Shown here in pieces: positions 27,005 to 36,541 of a DNA stretch of 64,000 nucleotides. Source of the DNA: Muribaculaceae bacterium (GTDB lineage: Bacteria > Bacteroidota > Bacteroidia > Bacteroidales > Muribaculaceae); NCBI GenBank assembly GCA_017557665.1, contig JAFYYI010000088.1, positions 1-64,000 of the forward strand. Direction: 5' to 3'. A program made the position numbers and the translations under genes. A model generated the notes under the pieces. It searched no databases. It was not told the origin of the DNA and saw nothing but the letters and a program-made list of their open reading frames with translations. Each line of letters starts with the position of its first letter. Position 1 is the first letter of the stretch.

Positions 27005-28735
27005 ATGAAGACATTCAATAAAATAGCATTCATTTTCATGATGGCGTTGATGGCCGTGTCGTGTATCGACAAGACTCCCGATTACGGCAACTTCCCCACC
27101 AAGGATGTGGACTTCACCTATCGGGTGGACGATGCCCGCTATGGTCTGGACTTCTATGTGGTATCGACGGTAGAGTTTACCAACACCTCTTCCAAGTCGG
27201 GCCAGGCGTCATGGGACTTCGGTGATGGCACGACCTCGACCGAAATGAATCCGTCCCACAAGTATGCCAAGGCGGGTATCTATCAGGTGACGCTCACCAT
27301 TGATGGCGTGGGCAGTCGCACTTATCCACTGCTCATCTATGACATCGCTCCCGTGTTGAGCGTCGCTGAGCAAAGTGCTACCCCTGTGGTCATCAATGAC
27401 GTGAACGTGAGTCTGGACATCGAGTTGCCTAATCCCGAAAACCTCAAGTGCAAGTATTTGTGGACCTTCCCCGAAGGCACACGCGACGCGCAGGGTAACC
27501 TGATTGCAACCTTTGAGGGCTACAGCCACGACGATGGATCAATTGACAACCCCGGCAAGTTGACTTTCAGCAACATCGGTTCGCAGAAGATCACACTGCA
27601 GACGTGGTTTGACATCGATGGCGAGAACCGCCGTCTGGAGGACAGCTATGTTAACGTGCAGGTGGGTTCCTCAATTCCTGCCCCCACACTCTATTATGCG
27701 ACCCAGGGCGGCAATATCAAGGCTGTAAAACTTGTCGACCTGAGCCAGTTGCCCGCAGGCACCAAGAACCTGCCGTTTGACATGGGTGTGAGCTCGGGCA
27801 ATATGCCCACCACACTGGTGTTCGCTACCGAGAAGACGGTGACCGAGACCGATGTCATTGAGCAGGACAACGTCTATATCCTGGACTGCGGCAAGCAGTA
27901 CTATTACATCAATGACGAGGCCGGTAACCTGGGCGACGGCAAGATTACCGTTATGAGCGCCGATGGCCAGACCACCAATGTGATGATTACCAATGTGGGC
28001 GGTCCCGCCTTCAATGACCCCTTCCAGGGTTGTACCGACGGCACCTACCTCTACTACACCGACCGTAACACTGGAGTGCGCCGCATTCCGCTGACCACGC
28101 GCGGTGAGACCGAGCAGACCAACTACACCAGCACGGCTGGTTACTTCGTGGTCAACAACCAGTTGAGTTACTATGGACAGGGCATCGCCTATGGTGCCAT
28201 CCACACGGGACTCTACCTTGACAAGACGGGCATGTTCTGGTGGTCTAAGAACTATTCGGGTAACGGCATTTACCGCTTCCGTGCAAGCGATATCGGCAAG
28301 ACCGGTACCGGTGTGCCCGTTCCGCATCCCATCGTGCTCGAGACCACCCAGCCGCGTGGCTTTACCCTTGATGAGGAGCTGGGCTACCTGTATGTGTGGA
28401 TGACCAAGGGCACCACGCCTGGCGTTGGTTTCACCCAGTATGCCATCCCGGCCGAGAACGCCACGGTGACCTACGACAAGTATGTCAACTTCATCACCAT
28501 GGAGGCCGATCCCATCAACACGACCGATGCCGAGGGCGTTTATACGACCCAGATGGCTGTGGATGCCCAGACCCACTACGTCTATTTCGGCTTCCGTGCT
28601 GCCACGACCGAGAAGACCTACACCACGGGCTTGTACTACTTCAACCCCGCCGATGGCAAGGTCTACAACTTCAACGGCAACAAGGACAAGATCCTGGGCG
28701 TGTGCATCAATCCGCGCCTGACGAACCTGTTCTAA
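27005..28735 (+). CDS. PKD-domain surface lipoprotein with propeller-like C-terminal region
   Basis: A 576-residue lipoprotein with lipobox Cys at residue 20 (LMAVSC). A PKD domain spans about 30-110 with the signature SWDFGDGTTST and a HKYAKAGIYQVTLTI strand. The rest has beta repeats with GxxYxxxRNTG-like segments that suggest a propeller. It is the fourth gene of the SusCD operon and is probably a surface glycan-binding protein. No catalytic residues were identified. Confidence 0.68.
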   Translation: MKTFNKIAFIFMMALMAVSCIDKTPDYGNFPTKDVDFTYRVDDARYGLDFYVVSTVEFTNTSSKSGQASWDFGDGTTSTEMNPSHKYAKAGIYQVTLTIDGVGSRTYPLLIYDIAPVLSVAEQSATPVVINDVNVSLDIELPNPENLKCKYLWTFPEGTRDAQGNLIATFEGYSHDDGSIDNPGKLTFSNIGSQKITLQTWFDIDGENRRLEDSYVNVQVGSSIPAPTLYYATQGGNIKAVKLVDLSQLPAGTKNLPFDMGVSSGNMPTTLVFATEKTVTETDVIEQDNVYILDCGKQYYYINDEAGNLGDGKITVMSADGQTTNVMITNVGGPAFNDPFQGCTDGTYLYYTDRNTGVRRIPLTTRGETEQTNYTSTAGYFVVNNQLSYYGQGIAYGAIHTGLYLDKTGMFWWSKNYSGNGIYRFRASDIGKTGTGVPVPHPIVLETTQPRGFTLDEELGYLYVWMTKGTTPGVGFTQYAIPAENATVTYDKYVNFITMEADPINTTDAEGVYTTQMAVDAQTHYVYFGFRAATTEKTYTTGLYYFNPADGKVYNFNGNKDKILGVCINPRLTNLF

Positions 28736-28740
28736 GGTGT

Positions 28741-28783
28741 TTTGCTCATTGGCCCAATTTGTCTGATTAGTCCAATTTGACGC
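28741..28783. repeat. Period-9 spacer repeat before the GHL10 gene
   Basis: Related 9-mers GCTCATTGG, CCCAATTTG, TCTGATTAG and TCCAATTTG follow one another directly. Confidence 0.6.
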
Positions 28784-28784
28784 A

Positions 28785-31349
28785 ATGAAAAAAAGATTAA
28801 TTCTGATAGCATTACTGGCGGCGATGGTCGCCAGTTTTGTCATGGCTGCCGATGTCGCCCCCAAGCGTGAGCAGCGTGGCATCTGGATGACGGCCTACCT
28901 CAACGACTGGCCCAGCGGCGCCGTGACGACGAGCAATGCGCCCATCGTGCAGAATGCCTGCCGCAAAATGCTCGACACGATGCGCGTCAACCACATCAAT
29001 GTGGTCTATTACCACGTCAGGGCAATGTGTGACGCGATGTACAACTCGGCCTATGAGCCGTGGTCCAGTTACGTTTCGGGCAAGCGCGGTGTGGCACCGG
29101 GATTTGACCCCCTGGAGTACCTCGTTCAGGAAGCCCACAAGCGAGGCATCGAAGTCTATGCTTGGGTGAATCCTTATCGCTATGGACATGGCGACAACTT
29201 GTGGGGAGATAGCGAACTGGACTACATTTACACTCATCCCGAGTGGCTGTTGACCACCAGCTATGAGACGGTGCTGAACCCCGGAATTCCCGAGGTGCGC
29301 CAGCGTGTGGTGGATGTGTGCAAGGATATCTTGGTCAAGTATGACGTCGACGGACTGGTGTTTGACGACTATTTCTATAACCAGGACAATCCGTCGTTCT
29401 CGCTCGATGCCGACCTGTATAACGCCTACAAGGCGGCCGGCGGCACCATGTCGCAGGGCGACTGGCGGCGCGAGAACGTCAACCAGATGGTCAAGGACGT
29501 CAACGACATGGTCAAGACGACCAAGCCGTGGGTGCGCTTCGGCATCGGTCCGGCGGGTGTGGCCTGCACATCCCAGGCTGTTGCCGACAAGTATGGCGTT
29601 GAGCCTTGTCCCGTGGGCAGTGACTGGCAGTATAACCAGATCTACAGCGACCCCATGGCCTGGGTGACGCGCGGCACCATCGACTTCTTGGCGCCTCAAG
29701 TCTATTGGAAGACAACGGGCACCTTCACCGGTGTCACCACCTGGTGGGGCAAGATGGCTGCACGTTTCAACCGTCACATCTTCATCAGCCAGTGGATTCC
29801 CGATGAGGAAGGCTGGACGCTGGCCGAGTTTGTCAAGCAGGGACGCGTCATGCGCGAGGCGATGGCCGCTGGCGGCAATCCCGGCATGGTTTACTTCCGC
29901 TACGGCACGTGGCGCAACAAGAAGGAAGTCATCGACGGCAAGGTGCGGCAGCTGCGCACGTGGCTCAAGGACAGCCTCTACCCGACGGTGGCGCTGAATC
30001 CCGCTCCGGCCTGGCTCAAGCCCGACCAAAATTATCAGACGGTGGTCAATCTGGCCTGCAATGATGGCGTGCTCACCTGGGACAGCATCCCCAACGTGCG
30101 CTACGTCATCTATACCATCCCCGATGGGGTAGAAGACAGGGATTTCCATTGTCAGGCGAAGTACATTGATGGCGTCAGTTACGATGCCTCTTATGCGCTG
30201 CCTGCCGCCAAACGTGAAGGCTATCGCTACGCCGTGACCATTCTCGACCGTTGGGAGAACGAGTATGCTCCCGTGACTCCCGGGGTAGTGCCCACTCAGG
30301 CGACGAAGCCCGAATTGGTGTTCCCCGAGCATGGCGCCGAGGTCCCTGAACTGTCCTTCCTGCAATGGAGCGGCGATGCTGCGACCTATATGGTGCAGGT
30401 TTATGCCGACGACAGTATGGATTCTCTGGTTTCCCAAGTGGAGGTGGATTCCATGAGTTGCCCCTTGCCGAGCATCCCTTGCCTGACGGCAGGCACCTAC
30501 TGGTGGCGCGTGGTGGCACGCGGCCTCAACCAGTGGGACAATGCCAGTGAATTGAGACAGTTCACGCTGGGGCAGATGCGTGTCACGTCACCGGCCCTGG
30601 CTGCCACCTCGGTTGAGTTGACACCTGTCATCACGTGGACGGCTGGCGCGCCGGGCACTTCCTATCTGCTGGAACTTTCCACCACCTCATCGATGAACAA
30701 CCCCGACACAGTAAGGCTTACTTCGCCGCAATGGGCCGTGCCCAAGTATCGGTTGGCCGGCGCCACGCCCTATTATGTGCGCGTGACGGCGACCTATGGC
30801 GGTGCAACGGTGGTCACCCCTGTCTCGTCGTTCACGACCATCGAGGTGATACCTCCCGTACCCGTTTTTCTGTTCCCGACCGAGGACGACACGGTGCTCT
30901 ATTCCACCGACGTGGTGCGTTTTGAGCCTGTCGAGGGCGCGGGATCGTTGAGGGTGCAAATCAGCAACTCTGATACCTTCCCGGCACGCTCGACCTACAA
31001 CGGCACGCTCGAGGGCACCTTCGAGACTCCGGTATTGGGCACCATCAAGGGCTCGGGAAAACTGGTGGGCGGCAAGACCTATTATGTGAGGGCCCGTTAT
31101 GCCTACCGCACGCTCGCTACAGGCACCACGGTGCAGTATACCGACTATAACGACGTCCGCTCGTTTGTCTATCAAGAGGTGATTGAGGGCGATGTGAATG
31201 CCGACAACGAGGTTACCGTCGCCGATGTTAATGCCTTGATAGCCATTATCTTGGCTAGCGAAGGTGGTAACCGCCGTGCCGATGTCAATCATGACGGTGA
31301 GGTGGGCATCGCTGACGTCAATGCCCTCATCGACATGATTCTTAACTGA
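28785..31349 (+). CDS. GHL10-family glycosyl hydrolase with dockerin
   Basis: An 854-residue secreted protein. After the signal peptide (1-21), residues about 27-400 match the GHL10/DUF187 family: REQRGIWMTAYLNDWPS, GIEVYAWVNPYR, and VDGLVFDDYFYN with its acidic pair. Two or three fibronectin-like domains follow (about 410-795). The C-terminus holds two dockerin-like repeats (GDVNADNEVTVADVNALI and ADVNHDGEVGIADVNALI). The E. coli relative DigH (YddW) cleaves peptidoglycan glycan strands lacking stem peptides. A similar substrate is possible here but unproven. It is the last gene of the SusCD operon. Confidence 0.82.
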   Translation: MKKRLILIALLAAMVASFVMAADVAPKREQRGIWMTAYLNDWPSGAVTTSNAPIVQNACRKMLDTMRVNHINVVYYHVRAMCDAMYNSAYEPWSSYVSGKRGVAPGFDPLEYLVQEAHKRGIEVYAWVNPYRYGHGDNLWGDSELDYIYTHPEWLLTTSYETVLNPGIPEVRQRVVDVCKDILVKYDVDGLVFDDYFYNQDNPSFSLDADLYNAYKAAGGTMSQGDWRRENVNQMVKDVNDMVKTTKPWVRFGIGPAGVACTSQAVADKYGVEPCPVGSDWQYNQIYSDPMAWVTRGTIDFLAPQVYWKTTGTFTGVTTWWGKMAARFNRHIFISQWIPDEEGWTLAEFVKQGRVMREAMAAGGNPGMVYFRYGTWRNKKEVIDGKVRQLRTWLKDSLYPTVALNPAPAWLKPDQNYQTVVNLACNDGVLTWDSIPNVRYVIYTIPDGVEDRDFHCQAKYIDGVSYDASYALPAAKREGYRYAVTILDRWENEYAPVTPGVVPTQATKPELVFPEHGAEVPELSFLQWSGDAATYMVQVYADDSMDSLVSQVEVDSMSCPLPSIPCLTAGTYWWRVVARGLNQWDNASELRQFTLGQMRVTSPALAATSVELTPVITWTAGAPGTSYLLELSTTSSMNNPDTVRLTSPQWAVPKYRLAGATPYYVRVTATYGGATVVTPVSSFTTIEVIPPVPVFLFPTEDDTVLYSTDVVRFEPVEGAGSLRVQISNSDTFPARSTYNGTLEGTFETPVLGTIKGSGKLVGGKTYYVRARYAYRTLATGTTVQYTDYNDVRSFVYQEVIEGDVNADNEVTVADVNALIAIILASEGGNRRADVNHDGEVGIADVNALIDMILN

Positions 31350-31377
31350 TAGGTGAGGAAATACCACATTCATGTGA

Positions 31378-31409
31378 AGTGGTCGCGGATTGTCCGCGGC
31401 CACTTTTTT
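31378..31409 (+). terminator. Terminator of the SusCD operon
   Basis: AGTGGTCGCGGA (31378-31389) pairs with TCCGCGGCCACT (31393-31404), with one wobble, followed by a T run. Confidence 0.9.
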
Positions 31410-31489
31410 CGGCTCTCGGTTACAACGAGTTTTAGGTAAATCGAGTTGCTATTTTTCCTCGAAAGAGATGAAAAATGAGGTAAAATTGT

Positions 31490-31497
31490 TATTTTTG
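31490..31497 (+). promoter_or_regulatory. -7 element abutting the CotH start
   Basis: TATTTTTG ends only 9 nt before the ATG at 31507, so a transcript from it would have almost no leader. No -33 TTG is evident. Confidence 0.5.
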
Positions 31498-31506
31498 CAG
31501 TCTCGG

Positions 31507-33096
31507 ATGAAACGTATCTACATATTGTTGCTGTTGCTGCTCGTCACGAGCGCTATCCATGCACAAGACGGGCCCATGTATCGACCAATCAATCAAGGTG
31601 TGAAGTTGGACTCGACTAATCTGCCCATTGTGTTCATCAATCTGAATGGCGCGGTCGTGAATACCAATGACCGAGTCACGGCACGCATGACCATCATTCA
31701 CAATGGGGACGGCCGCTTCAATTACAAGGATACCGTGGCCCATCCGGGCCAGCATATCGACTATCAAGGCTATGTGGGCATCAGGTACCGTGGTAACACC
31801 TCCTATACCTACAGCGCCAAGAAGCCTTATTCCTTCAGACCGATTGACCGCCCTCTGGAGGCTGGTGGTGAATGGCAGAAAGTTTCTTTGTTGGGTATGG
31901 GAAAGGACAGCAAGTGGATTTTGCTCGCCCCCTATGCCGACAAGAGCCTGATGCGTGACATGTTTGCCTTTGAGATGGCGCGCCCATGGATGGAATACAC
32001 GCCCGACGGCCGCTATTGTGAGGTCTTGGTGGACAACGTCTATTATGGCGTCTTCATCCTGACAGAGCAGGTGTCGCAGGGCAAGCACCGCCTCAACCTG
32101 CCTGATCCGGGCAATGGAGGGGATGCCCTTACGGGCGGCTACCTCCTGGAGGTGGACCGCAAGGAAGAATCCTATTTTGCCTCCAGTTTTTACCCGGTAC
32201 GCAGCGACGGGCGGCAGATCAAGACCCGAATGATTAGTTTCCAGTACAAGTTTCCCGACTACGAGGAACTGACAACCGACCAGAACGATTACATCAGGTA
32301 CAGCATCTACCGCATGGAGTCGGCTCTGGCCTCAGATGATTACCTTGACCCCGAGCTGGGATACCGCAACTACCTTGACGAGATGTCGTTCATCGACTAT
32401 CAGCTGGCCCAGGAATTGGGGCACAACGTCGACGGATACCGATTGAGCTGTAAAATCTACAAAACCCGTGACAGCGTTGACCCGCGTTTCAAACTGGCGC
32501 TGTGGGACATGAACCTGTGTTACGGCAACGCGAATTACTGCCAAGGGTGGAAAACTACCGATTGGATTTATCAGAATAATGACCTCTTGATAAGTAAAGC
32601 CGAAATTTACCTGGTGCCCTTCTGGTGGTACAGGCTCAACACCGACCCCAAATATGTGACGGCGCTTAAAGAACGCTGGGCCCAGTATCGTAGCAGCAAC
32701 CTGAGTGACGAGCGTTGGGAGGCGACCATCGACTCGATTGCCACGTTGCTGACGGTGGGCGGTGCCGAATACCGCAACAGCCTGGCCTATCCCAAGTGGG
32801 GAGAATATGTGTGGCCCAACTACTACATCGCGTCAAGTTTTGCCGATGAGATTGCCTATATGAAAAGCTGGATCAGGGAGCGCATCGCATGGATGGACGA
32901 ACAGTTGAAACCGGACCCCAAACCGATTCCGCCTGGCGATGTCAATGGCGACAGCGAGGTCAATATTGCCGATGTCAACGCCTTGGTAGACCTTATATTG
33001 ATCGGTAAAACGGCCAACAATCCCCAGGCCGATGTCAACGGGGACGGTGAGGTGAACATTGCCGACGTCAATGCCCTCATCGACATCATCCTGTAG
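31507..33096 (+). CDS. CotH-kinase-family secreted protein with dockerin, copy 1
   Basis: The frame opens further upstream, but ATG 31507 gives a perfect signal peptide (MKRIYILLLLLLVTSAIHA) and a 529-residue product. The CotH domain spans about 55-400, with YRGNTSYTYSAKKPYSF, LLAPYADKSLMRD, GGYLLEVDRKEE and the metal-loop-like LALWDMNLCYGNA. CotH proteins are atypical kinases; spore-coat CotH of Bacillus phosphorylates coat proteins. The two C-terminal dockerin-like repeats are of the NIADVNALI type. It is closely related to the next gene, so the pair is a tandem duplication. Substrate unknown. Confidence 0.85.
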   Translation: MKRIYILLLLLLVTSAIHAQDGPMYRPINQGVKLDSTNLPIVFINLNGAVVNTNDRVTARMTIIHNGDGRFNYKDTVAHPGQHIDYQGYVGIRYRGNTSYTYSAKKPYSFRPIDRPLEAGGEWQKVSLLGMGKDSKWILLAPYADKSLMRDMFAFEMARPWMEYTPDGRYCEVLVDNVYYGVFILTEQVSQGKHRLNLPDPGNGGDALTGGYLLEVDRKEESYFASSFYPVRSDGRQIKTRMISFQYKFPDYEELTTDQNDYIRYSIYRMESALASDDYLDPELGYRNYLDEMSFIDYQLAQELGHNVDGYRLSCKIYKTRDSVDPRFKLALWDMNLCYGNANYCQGWKTTDWIYQNNDLLISKAEIYLVPFWWYRLNTDPKYVTALKERWAQYRSSNLSDERWEATIDSIATLLTVGGAEYRNSLAYPKWGEYVWPNYYIASSFADEIAYMKSWIRERIAWMDEQLKPDPKPIPPGDVNGDSEVNIADVNALVDLILIGKTANNPQADVNGDGEVNIADVNALIDIIL

Positions 33097-33159
33097 CGGT
33101 GTCAATAGAGAAAGGCTTTTACCCACCCCCGTAGGTGGGAAATGAAGTAAGTGTCAAAC

Positions 33160-33217
33160 ATCTAACATCTAGTGTCTAACGTCTAAAGTCTGACGTCTAA
33201 GGTCTAACATCTAACGT
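33160..33217. repeat. Period-7 spacer repeat between the CotH genes
   Basis: About eight heptamers of the GTCTAAC/ATCTAAC type run head to tail. A small CCCACC/GGTGGG hairpin at 33122-33139 precedes it. Confidence 0.75.
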
Positions 33218-33241
33218 GAGTGCCTATTCAGAACTGAAAAA

Positions 33242-34834
33242 ATGATGATGAAACGGTTCATGCTCTTGACAATGGCTGTGGTGCTGGCAGGGTGTTTCCT
33301 TGCCGGAGCACAGGTTGTGGGCGAACCGATTCACAAGCACGTGAAACTCACGTCGACCAATCTCCCCATCGTTTGGCTCACAGTCGAGGGCACCGTGCAA
33401 CGCGATGAGAAGATTACCGCCCGGATGAAAATCATCGACAACGGCCCCGGGCGGCTCAACTATGCCGACACCGTGGCCCATCCCGGCCAGAACATTGACT
33501 ATGAGGGCTACATCGGCCTGTCTTACCGTGGCAACTCGTCCTATGACTACAGTGCCAAGAAACCTTATTCCTTCCGCCCCTTGAATCGTCCGTTGGAGGA
33601 CGGCGGCTCTTGGCAGCGCGTTTCCATTCTGGGGATGCCCCGGGACAATAAATGGGCCTTGCTGGCGCCCTACAACGACAAGAGCATGTTGCGTGACGTT
33701 CTGGCCTTTGAGATTTCCAGGCCATGGATGGAATATGTGCCCCAGGGGCGCTTTTGCGAGGTGATGTACAATGGCATCTATTATGGCGTCTTTGTCCTCA
33801 CCGAGGTCGTTTCCAAGGGGCGCTACCGCCTCAATCTGGGGGATCCGGGTGAGGATGGCGATGAACTCACGGGCGGTTACCTCATGGAGGTGGACCGCAA
33901 CGAGGGGCCGTGCTACAGGTCCAACTACTGGGCGGTTTACAGTGACGGGCGCAGCATCGAGAACGTCTATACCTACTATCAGTACAAAATCCCTGACTAC
34001 GAGGACTTGACGCCGGCGCAGCTGGCATATATCCAAGACCGCATCGACGTGATGGAGCATACGCTCACGAAATTCACTTTCCGCGACCCGGAGACGCACG
34101 AGTGCCTCTATATCGACGAGATGTCGTTTATTGACTACCAGCTGGCGATGGAAATCGGGCACAATGCCGATGCCTACCGCCTGAGCGCGAAATTTTACAA
34201 GCGGCGTGACAGCGTTGACCCACGCTTCAAGATGGCCATCTGGGACATGAATTTCGCCTATGGCAATGCCGATTACATGGAAGGTTACCGCACCGACACC
34301 TGGGTCTATGAAATCAACGACCTGCTGCCGCCTCGCCCCTCGACCAACATGGTGCCCGTGTGGTGGTACAAGCTCAATCAAGACCTTTACTACCGTTGGC
34401 ACCTCAAGCAGCGGTGGGCGCAGTACCGGCAGTCCAACCTGCGCATCGACAGGCTGATGGCCACGGTTGACTCGCTGGCCACGGTGCTCACTGCCGGCGG
34501 CGCTGAGTATCGCAACAGCCGCGCTTATCCCACTTGGGGAATCTATGTGTGGCCCAATTATTACATTTCCACGAGTTTTGCCGATGAGATTGCCTATCTC
34601 AAGCAGTGGCTCGTCAGGCGCATCATGTGGATGGACAGGCAATTTGATTATGTCCCTGAAACGGGCCCCGGTGACCTTAACGGCGACGGCGAGGTGACGA
34701 TTGCCGATGTCAACGCTTTGATTGAATTTGTCTTGGCAGGAAGCAACGAGCGCACTGCCGACATCAATGGCGACGGCGAGGTCACTATAGCCGATGTGAA
34801 CTCACTCATCGGGATTATTCTGACTTCTAACTAG
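33242..34834 (+). CDS. CotH-kinase-family secreted protein with dockerin, copy 2
   Basis: A 530-residue paralog of the upstream CotH gene, sharing YRGNSSYDYSAKKPYSFRP, LAPYNDKSMLRD, GGYLMEVDRNEG and MAIWDMNFAYGNADY. Three ATGs begin the frame (33242, 33245, 33248) and the exact one is uncertain. The signal peptide contains both an LAGC lipobox (Cys18) and a downstream AGA-Q site, so it could be a lipoprotein, unlike copy 1. The C-terminus has two dockerin-like repeats (GDLNGDGEVTIADVNALI and ADINGDGEVTIADVNSLI). Confidence 0.84.
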   Translation: MMMKRFMLLTMAVVLAGCFLAGAQVVGEPIHKHVKLTSTNLPIVWLTVEGTVQRDEKITARMKIIDNGPGRLNYADTVAHPGQNIDYEGYIGLSYRGNSSYDYSAKKPYSFRPLNRPLEDGGSWQRVSILGMPRDNKWALLAPYNDKSMLRDVLAFEISRPWMEYVPQGRFCEVMYNGIYYGVFVLTEVVSKGRYRLNLGDPGEDGDELTGGYLMEVDRNEGPCYRSNYWAVYSDGRSIENVYTYYQYKIPDYEDLTPAQLAYIQDRIDVMEHTLTKFTFRDPETHECLYIDEMSFIDYQLAMEIGHNADAYRLSAKFYKRRDSVDPRFKMAIWDMNFAYGNADYMEGYRTDTWVYEINDLLPPRPSTNMVPVWWYKLNQDLYYRWHLKQRWAQYRQSNLRIDRLMATVDSLATVLTAGGAEYRNSRAYPTWGIYVWPNYYISTSFADEIAYLKQWLVRRIMWMDRQFDYVPETGPGDLNGDGEVTIADVNALIEFVLAGSNERTADINGDGEVTIADVNSLIGIILTSN

Positions 34835-34844
34835 AAATCCAAAG

Positions 34845-34892
34845 TTTAAAGGGACCCACTGGTTAAAGGTTAATGGTTAGAGGTTAAAGGGA
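34845..34892. repeat. Period-7 spacer repeat after the second CotH gene
   Basis: GGTTAAA, GGTTAAT, GGTTAGA and GGTTAAA follow in tandem near 34860-34888, before the promoter of the next gene. Confidence 0.65.
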
Positions 34893-34935
34893 GTGATAGA
34901 CTTGCGGTTTTTTTGTGATAAAAAGGCGAGTTGGA

Positions 34936-34967
34936 TTTTGAGTATAGAGATTTTTTTTGTTACTTTG
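34936..34967 (+). promoter_or_regulatory. Promoter of the propeller/dockerin gene
   Basis: TTTTG (34936-34940) is followed after 19 nt by TTACTTTG (34960-34967). The -7 element deviates at its second base, but the spacing and -33 support it. Confidence 0.5.
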
Positions 34968-35026
34968 CTAGGTTAATGGATAGTAAAACAACAAAATAAA
35001 TATAACCAATTAAAAACCAGCAGATT

Positions 35027-36415
35027 ATGAAAAAATTTCTACTCTTTGCATTGATGCTGTCAACGGCGTTTGTCAGCGCATGGGCCGTGACCGATGGTGT
35101 GGCCTATGAGCGCGTCAATGGCATCGGCATCAAGAACGTGTGGATTCAGGACCGCGTCCACACACCTGATGTGTGGTCCAACCAGCCCTACTGCAACACG
35201 AGTGCGCGTACTGCGGTGATGAAGGACGGCTTTATCTACATTGCCCGTTCCAATGCCAACACGGTGATTCAGGGCACCGACACCCTGTCCCAGAGTGTCA
35301 TCTACAAGATTGATGCCGCGACGGGCCAACTAATCAAGGAATTACCCTTGACGCTCGATGGCAACATCTATGGCGGTGCCGTGCTTAGCAGTAACACCGT
35401 GGGCATTGACAACTTTGGTAATCTTTACATGTCTCCCTATTCCAGTGAGTTGGCTTCACAGCACTCGGTTTATCTGGTTGACAAGGAGACCGGCGAACTC
35501 ACCCTGATGGGCGAACTTGACAAGGGTGACGCCCTCCAGCGCTGTGACTACATCGACGTGATGGGCGACATCACGCGCGAGCAGGCCGAGTGCAACATCA
35601 TGACGGTGGGCGCCAGTTCGGAGTACATCTATCGCTGGCATGCCGAGCAGGGCGAAGATTGGGAAGGTGGCTTTGACGGCGACCCCTACCTCGCCATCCT
35701 CGATTTCTACCCCGAGACGGTGACCCAGTGGGGCTATGCTCCCGTTGCCAAGATGGTGCTTAACGGAGAAGATGATTTCAGCGGCTCGCTGTTCTATATC
35801 GACGGTTTCCAGTCGTCGCCCATCCTCTATGACGAGACGGGTACGATGGTGGACAACTTCGAGAACGTGGATCCGGCCTTCTGGCCGATGGACGTGGGCG
35901 CCAATGGCGTGTGCGAATTCACCCTCGATGGCCGCAACTTCATCGTCTATGTGGCAGCCCAGTATACCGGCTATGACGAGACCACCAACATCAACAAGGC
36001 CTGTCAGGTTTACATCTGCGAGTTGGGCGAGGGCATGTCGTTGGGCGGCATGCAGCGCTACTGGATGGTTCCCGACGCCTTGGGAACCGTGAGCGACGGT
36101 GGCACGCGCGTCCAGAGCATGAATGTGGAGTATGGCACCGATGCCGAGGGCAACGAGGAGATCACCCTCTTCATCTTCAAGTGCTACAATGGCATGGCCG
36201 TTTACAAGATCGGCCCTGGCGTGACGGACGACGATCCCGATCCCGGCAAGCCCGGTGACGTGAATGGCGACGGCGAGGTGAACATTGCCGACGTCAACGC
36301 CTTGATCGACATGATTCTCTCGGGCGTTACCACTGCCAAGGGCGACGTGAACGGCGACAGCGAGGTGAACATTGCCGATGTCAACGCCTTGATCGACATG
36401 ATTCTGAGTCATTAA
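35027..36415 (+). CDS. Secreted propeller-like protein with dockerin, copy 1
   Basis: A 462-residue secreted protein with signal peptide MKKFLLFALMLSTAFVSAWA. The body (about 22-395) has repeated beta segments, such as YKIDAATGQLIKELPL and YLVDKETGELTLMGEL, that suggest a beta-propeller. The C-terminal 60 residues hold two dockerin-like repeats, GDVNGDGEVNIADVNALIDM and GDVNGDSEVNIADVNALIDM. It is a clear paralog of the next gene. No enzyme motif was recognised; a binding or scaffold role is possible. Confidence 0.72.
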   Translation: MKKFLLFALMLSTAFVSAWAVTDGVAYERVNGIGIKNVWIQDRVHTPDVWSNQPYCNTSARTAVMKDGFIYIARSNANTVIQGTDTLSQSVIYKIDAATGQLIKELPLTLDGNIYGGAVLSSNTVGIDNFGNLYMSPYSSELASQHSVYLVDKETGELTLMGELDKGDALQRCDYIDVMGDITREQAECNIMTVGASSEYIYRWHAEQGEDWEGGFDGDPYLAILDFYPETVTQWGYAPVAKMVLNGEDDFSGSLFYIDGFQSSPILYDETGTMVDNFENVDPAFWPMDVGANGVCEFTLDGRNFIVYVAAQYTGYDETTNINKACQVYICELGEGMSLGGMQRYWMVPDALGTVSDGGTRVQSMNVEYGTDAEGNEEITLFIFKCYNGMAVYKIGPGVTDDDPDPGKPGDVNGDGEVNIADVNALIDMILSGVTTAKGDVNGDSEVNIADVNALIDMILSH

Positions 36416-36450
36416 CTCCGTTTTTCCGTCAGGAAAACTCGATAACATGC

Positions 36451-36505
36451 CGTTGCGGATTGTACGTAGTGAAAAACCACATCGACGTCAATCCGCAACG
36501 TTTTT
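36451..36505 (+). terminator. Terminator between the propeller paralogs
   Basis: CGTTGCGGATTG (36451-36462) pairs perfectly with CAATCCGCAACG (36489-36500), and TTTTT follows. Confidence 0.88.
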
Positions 36506-36541
36506 CCAATCAACAACTCTCTTAATAATAACTGATAGACA

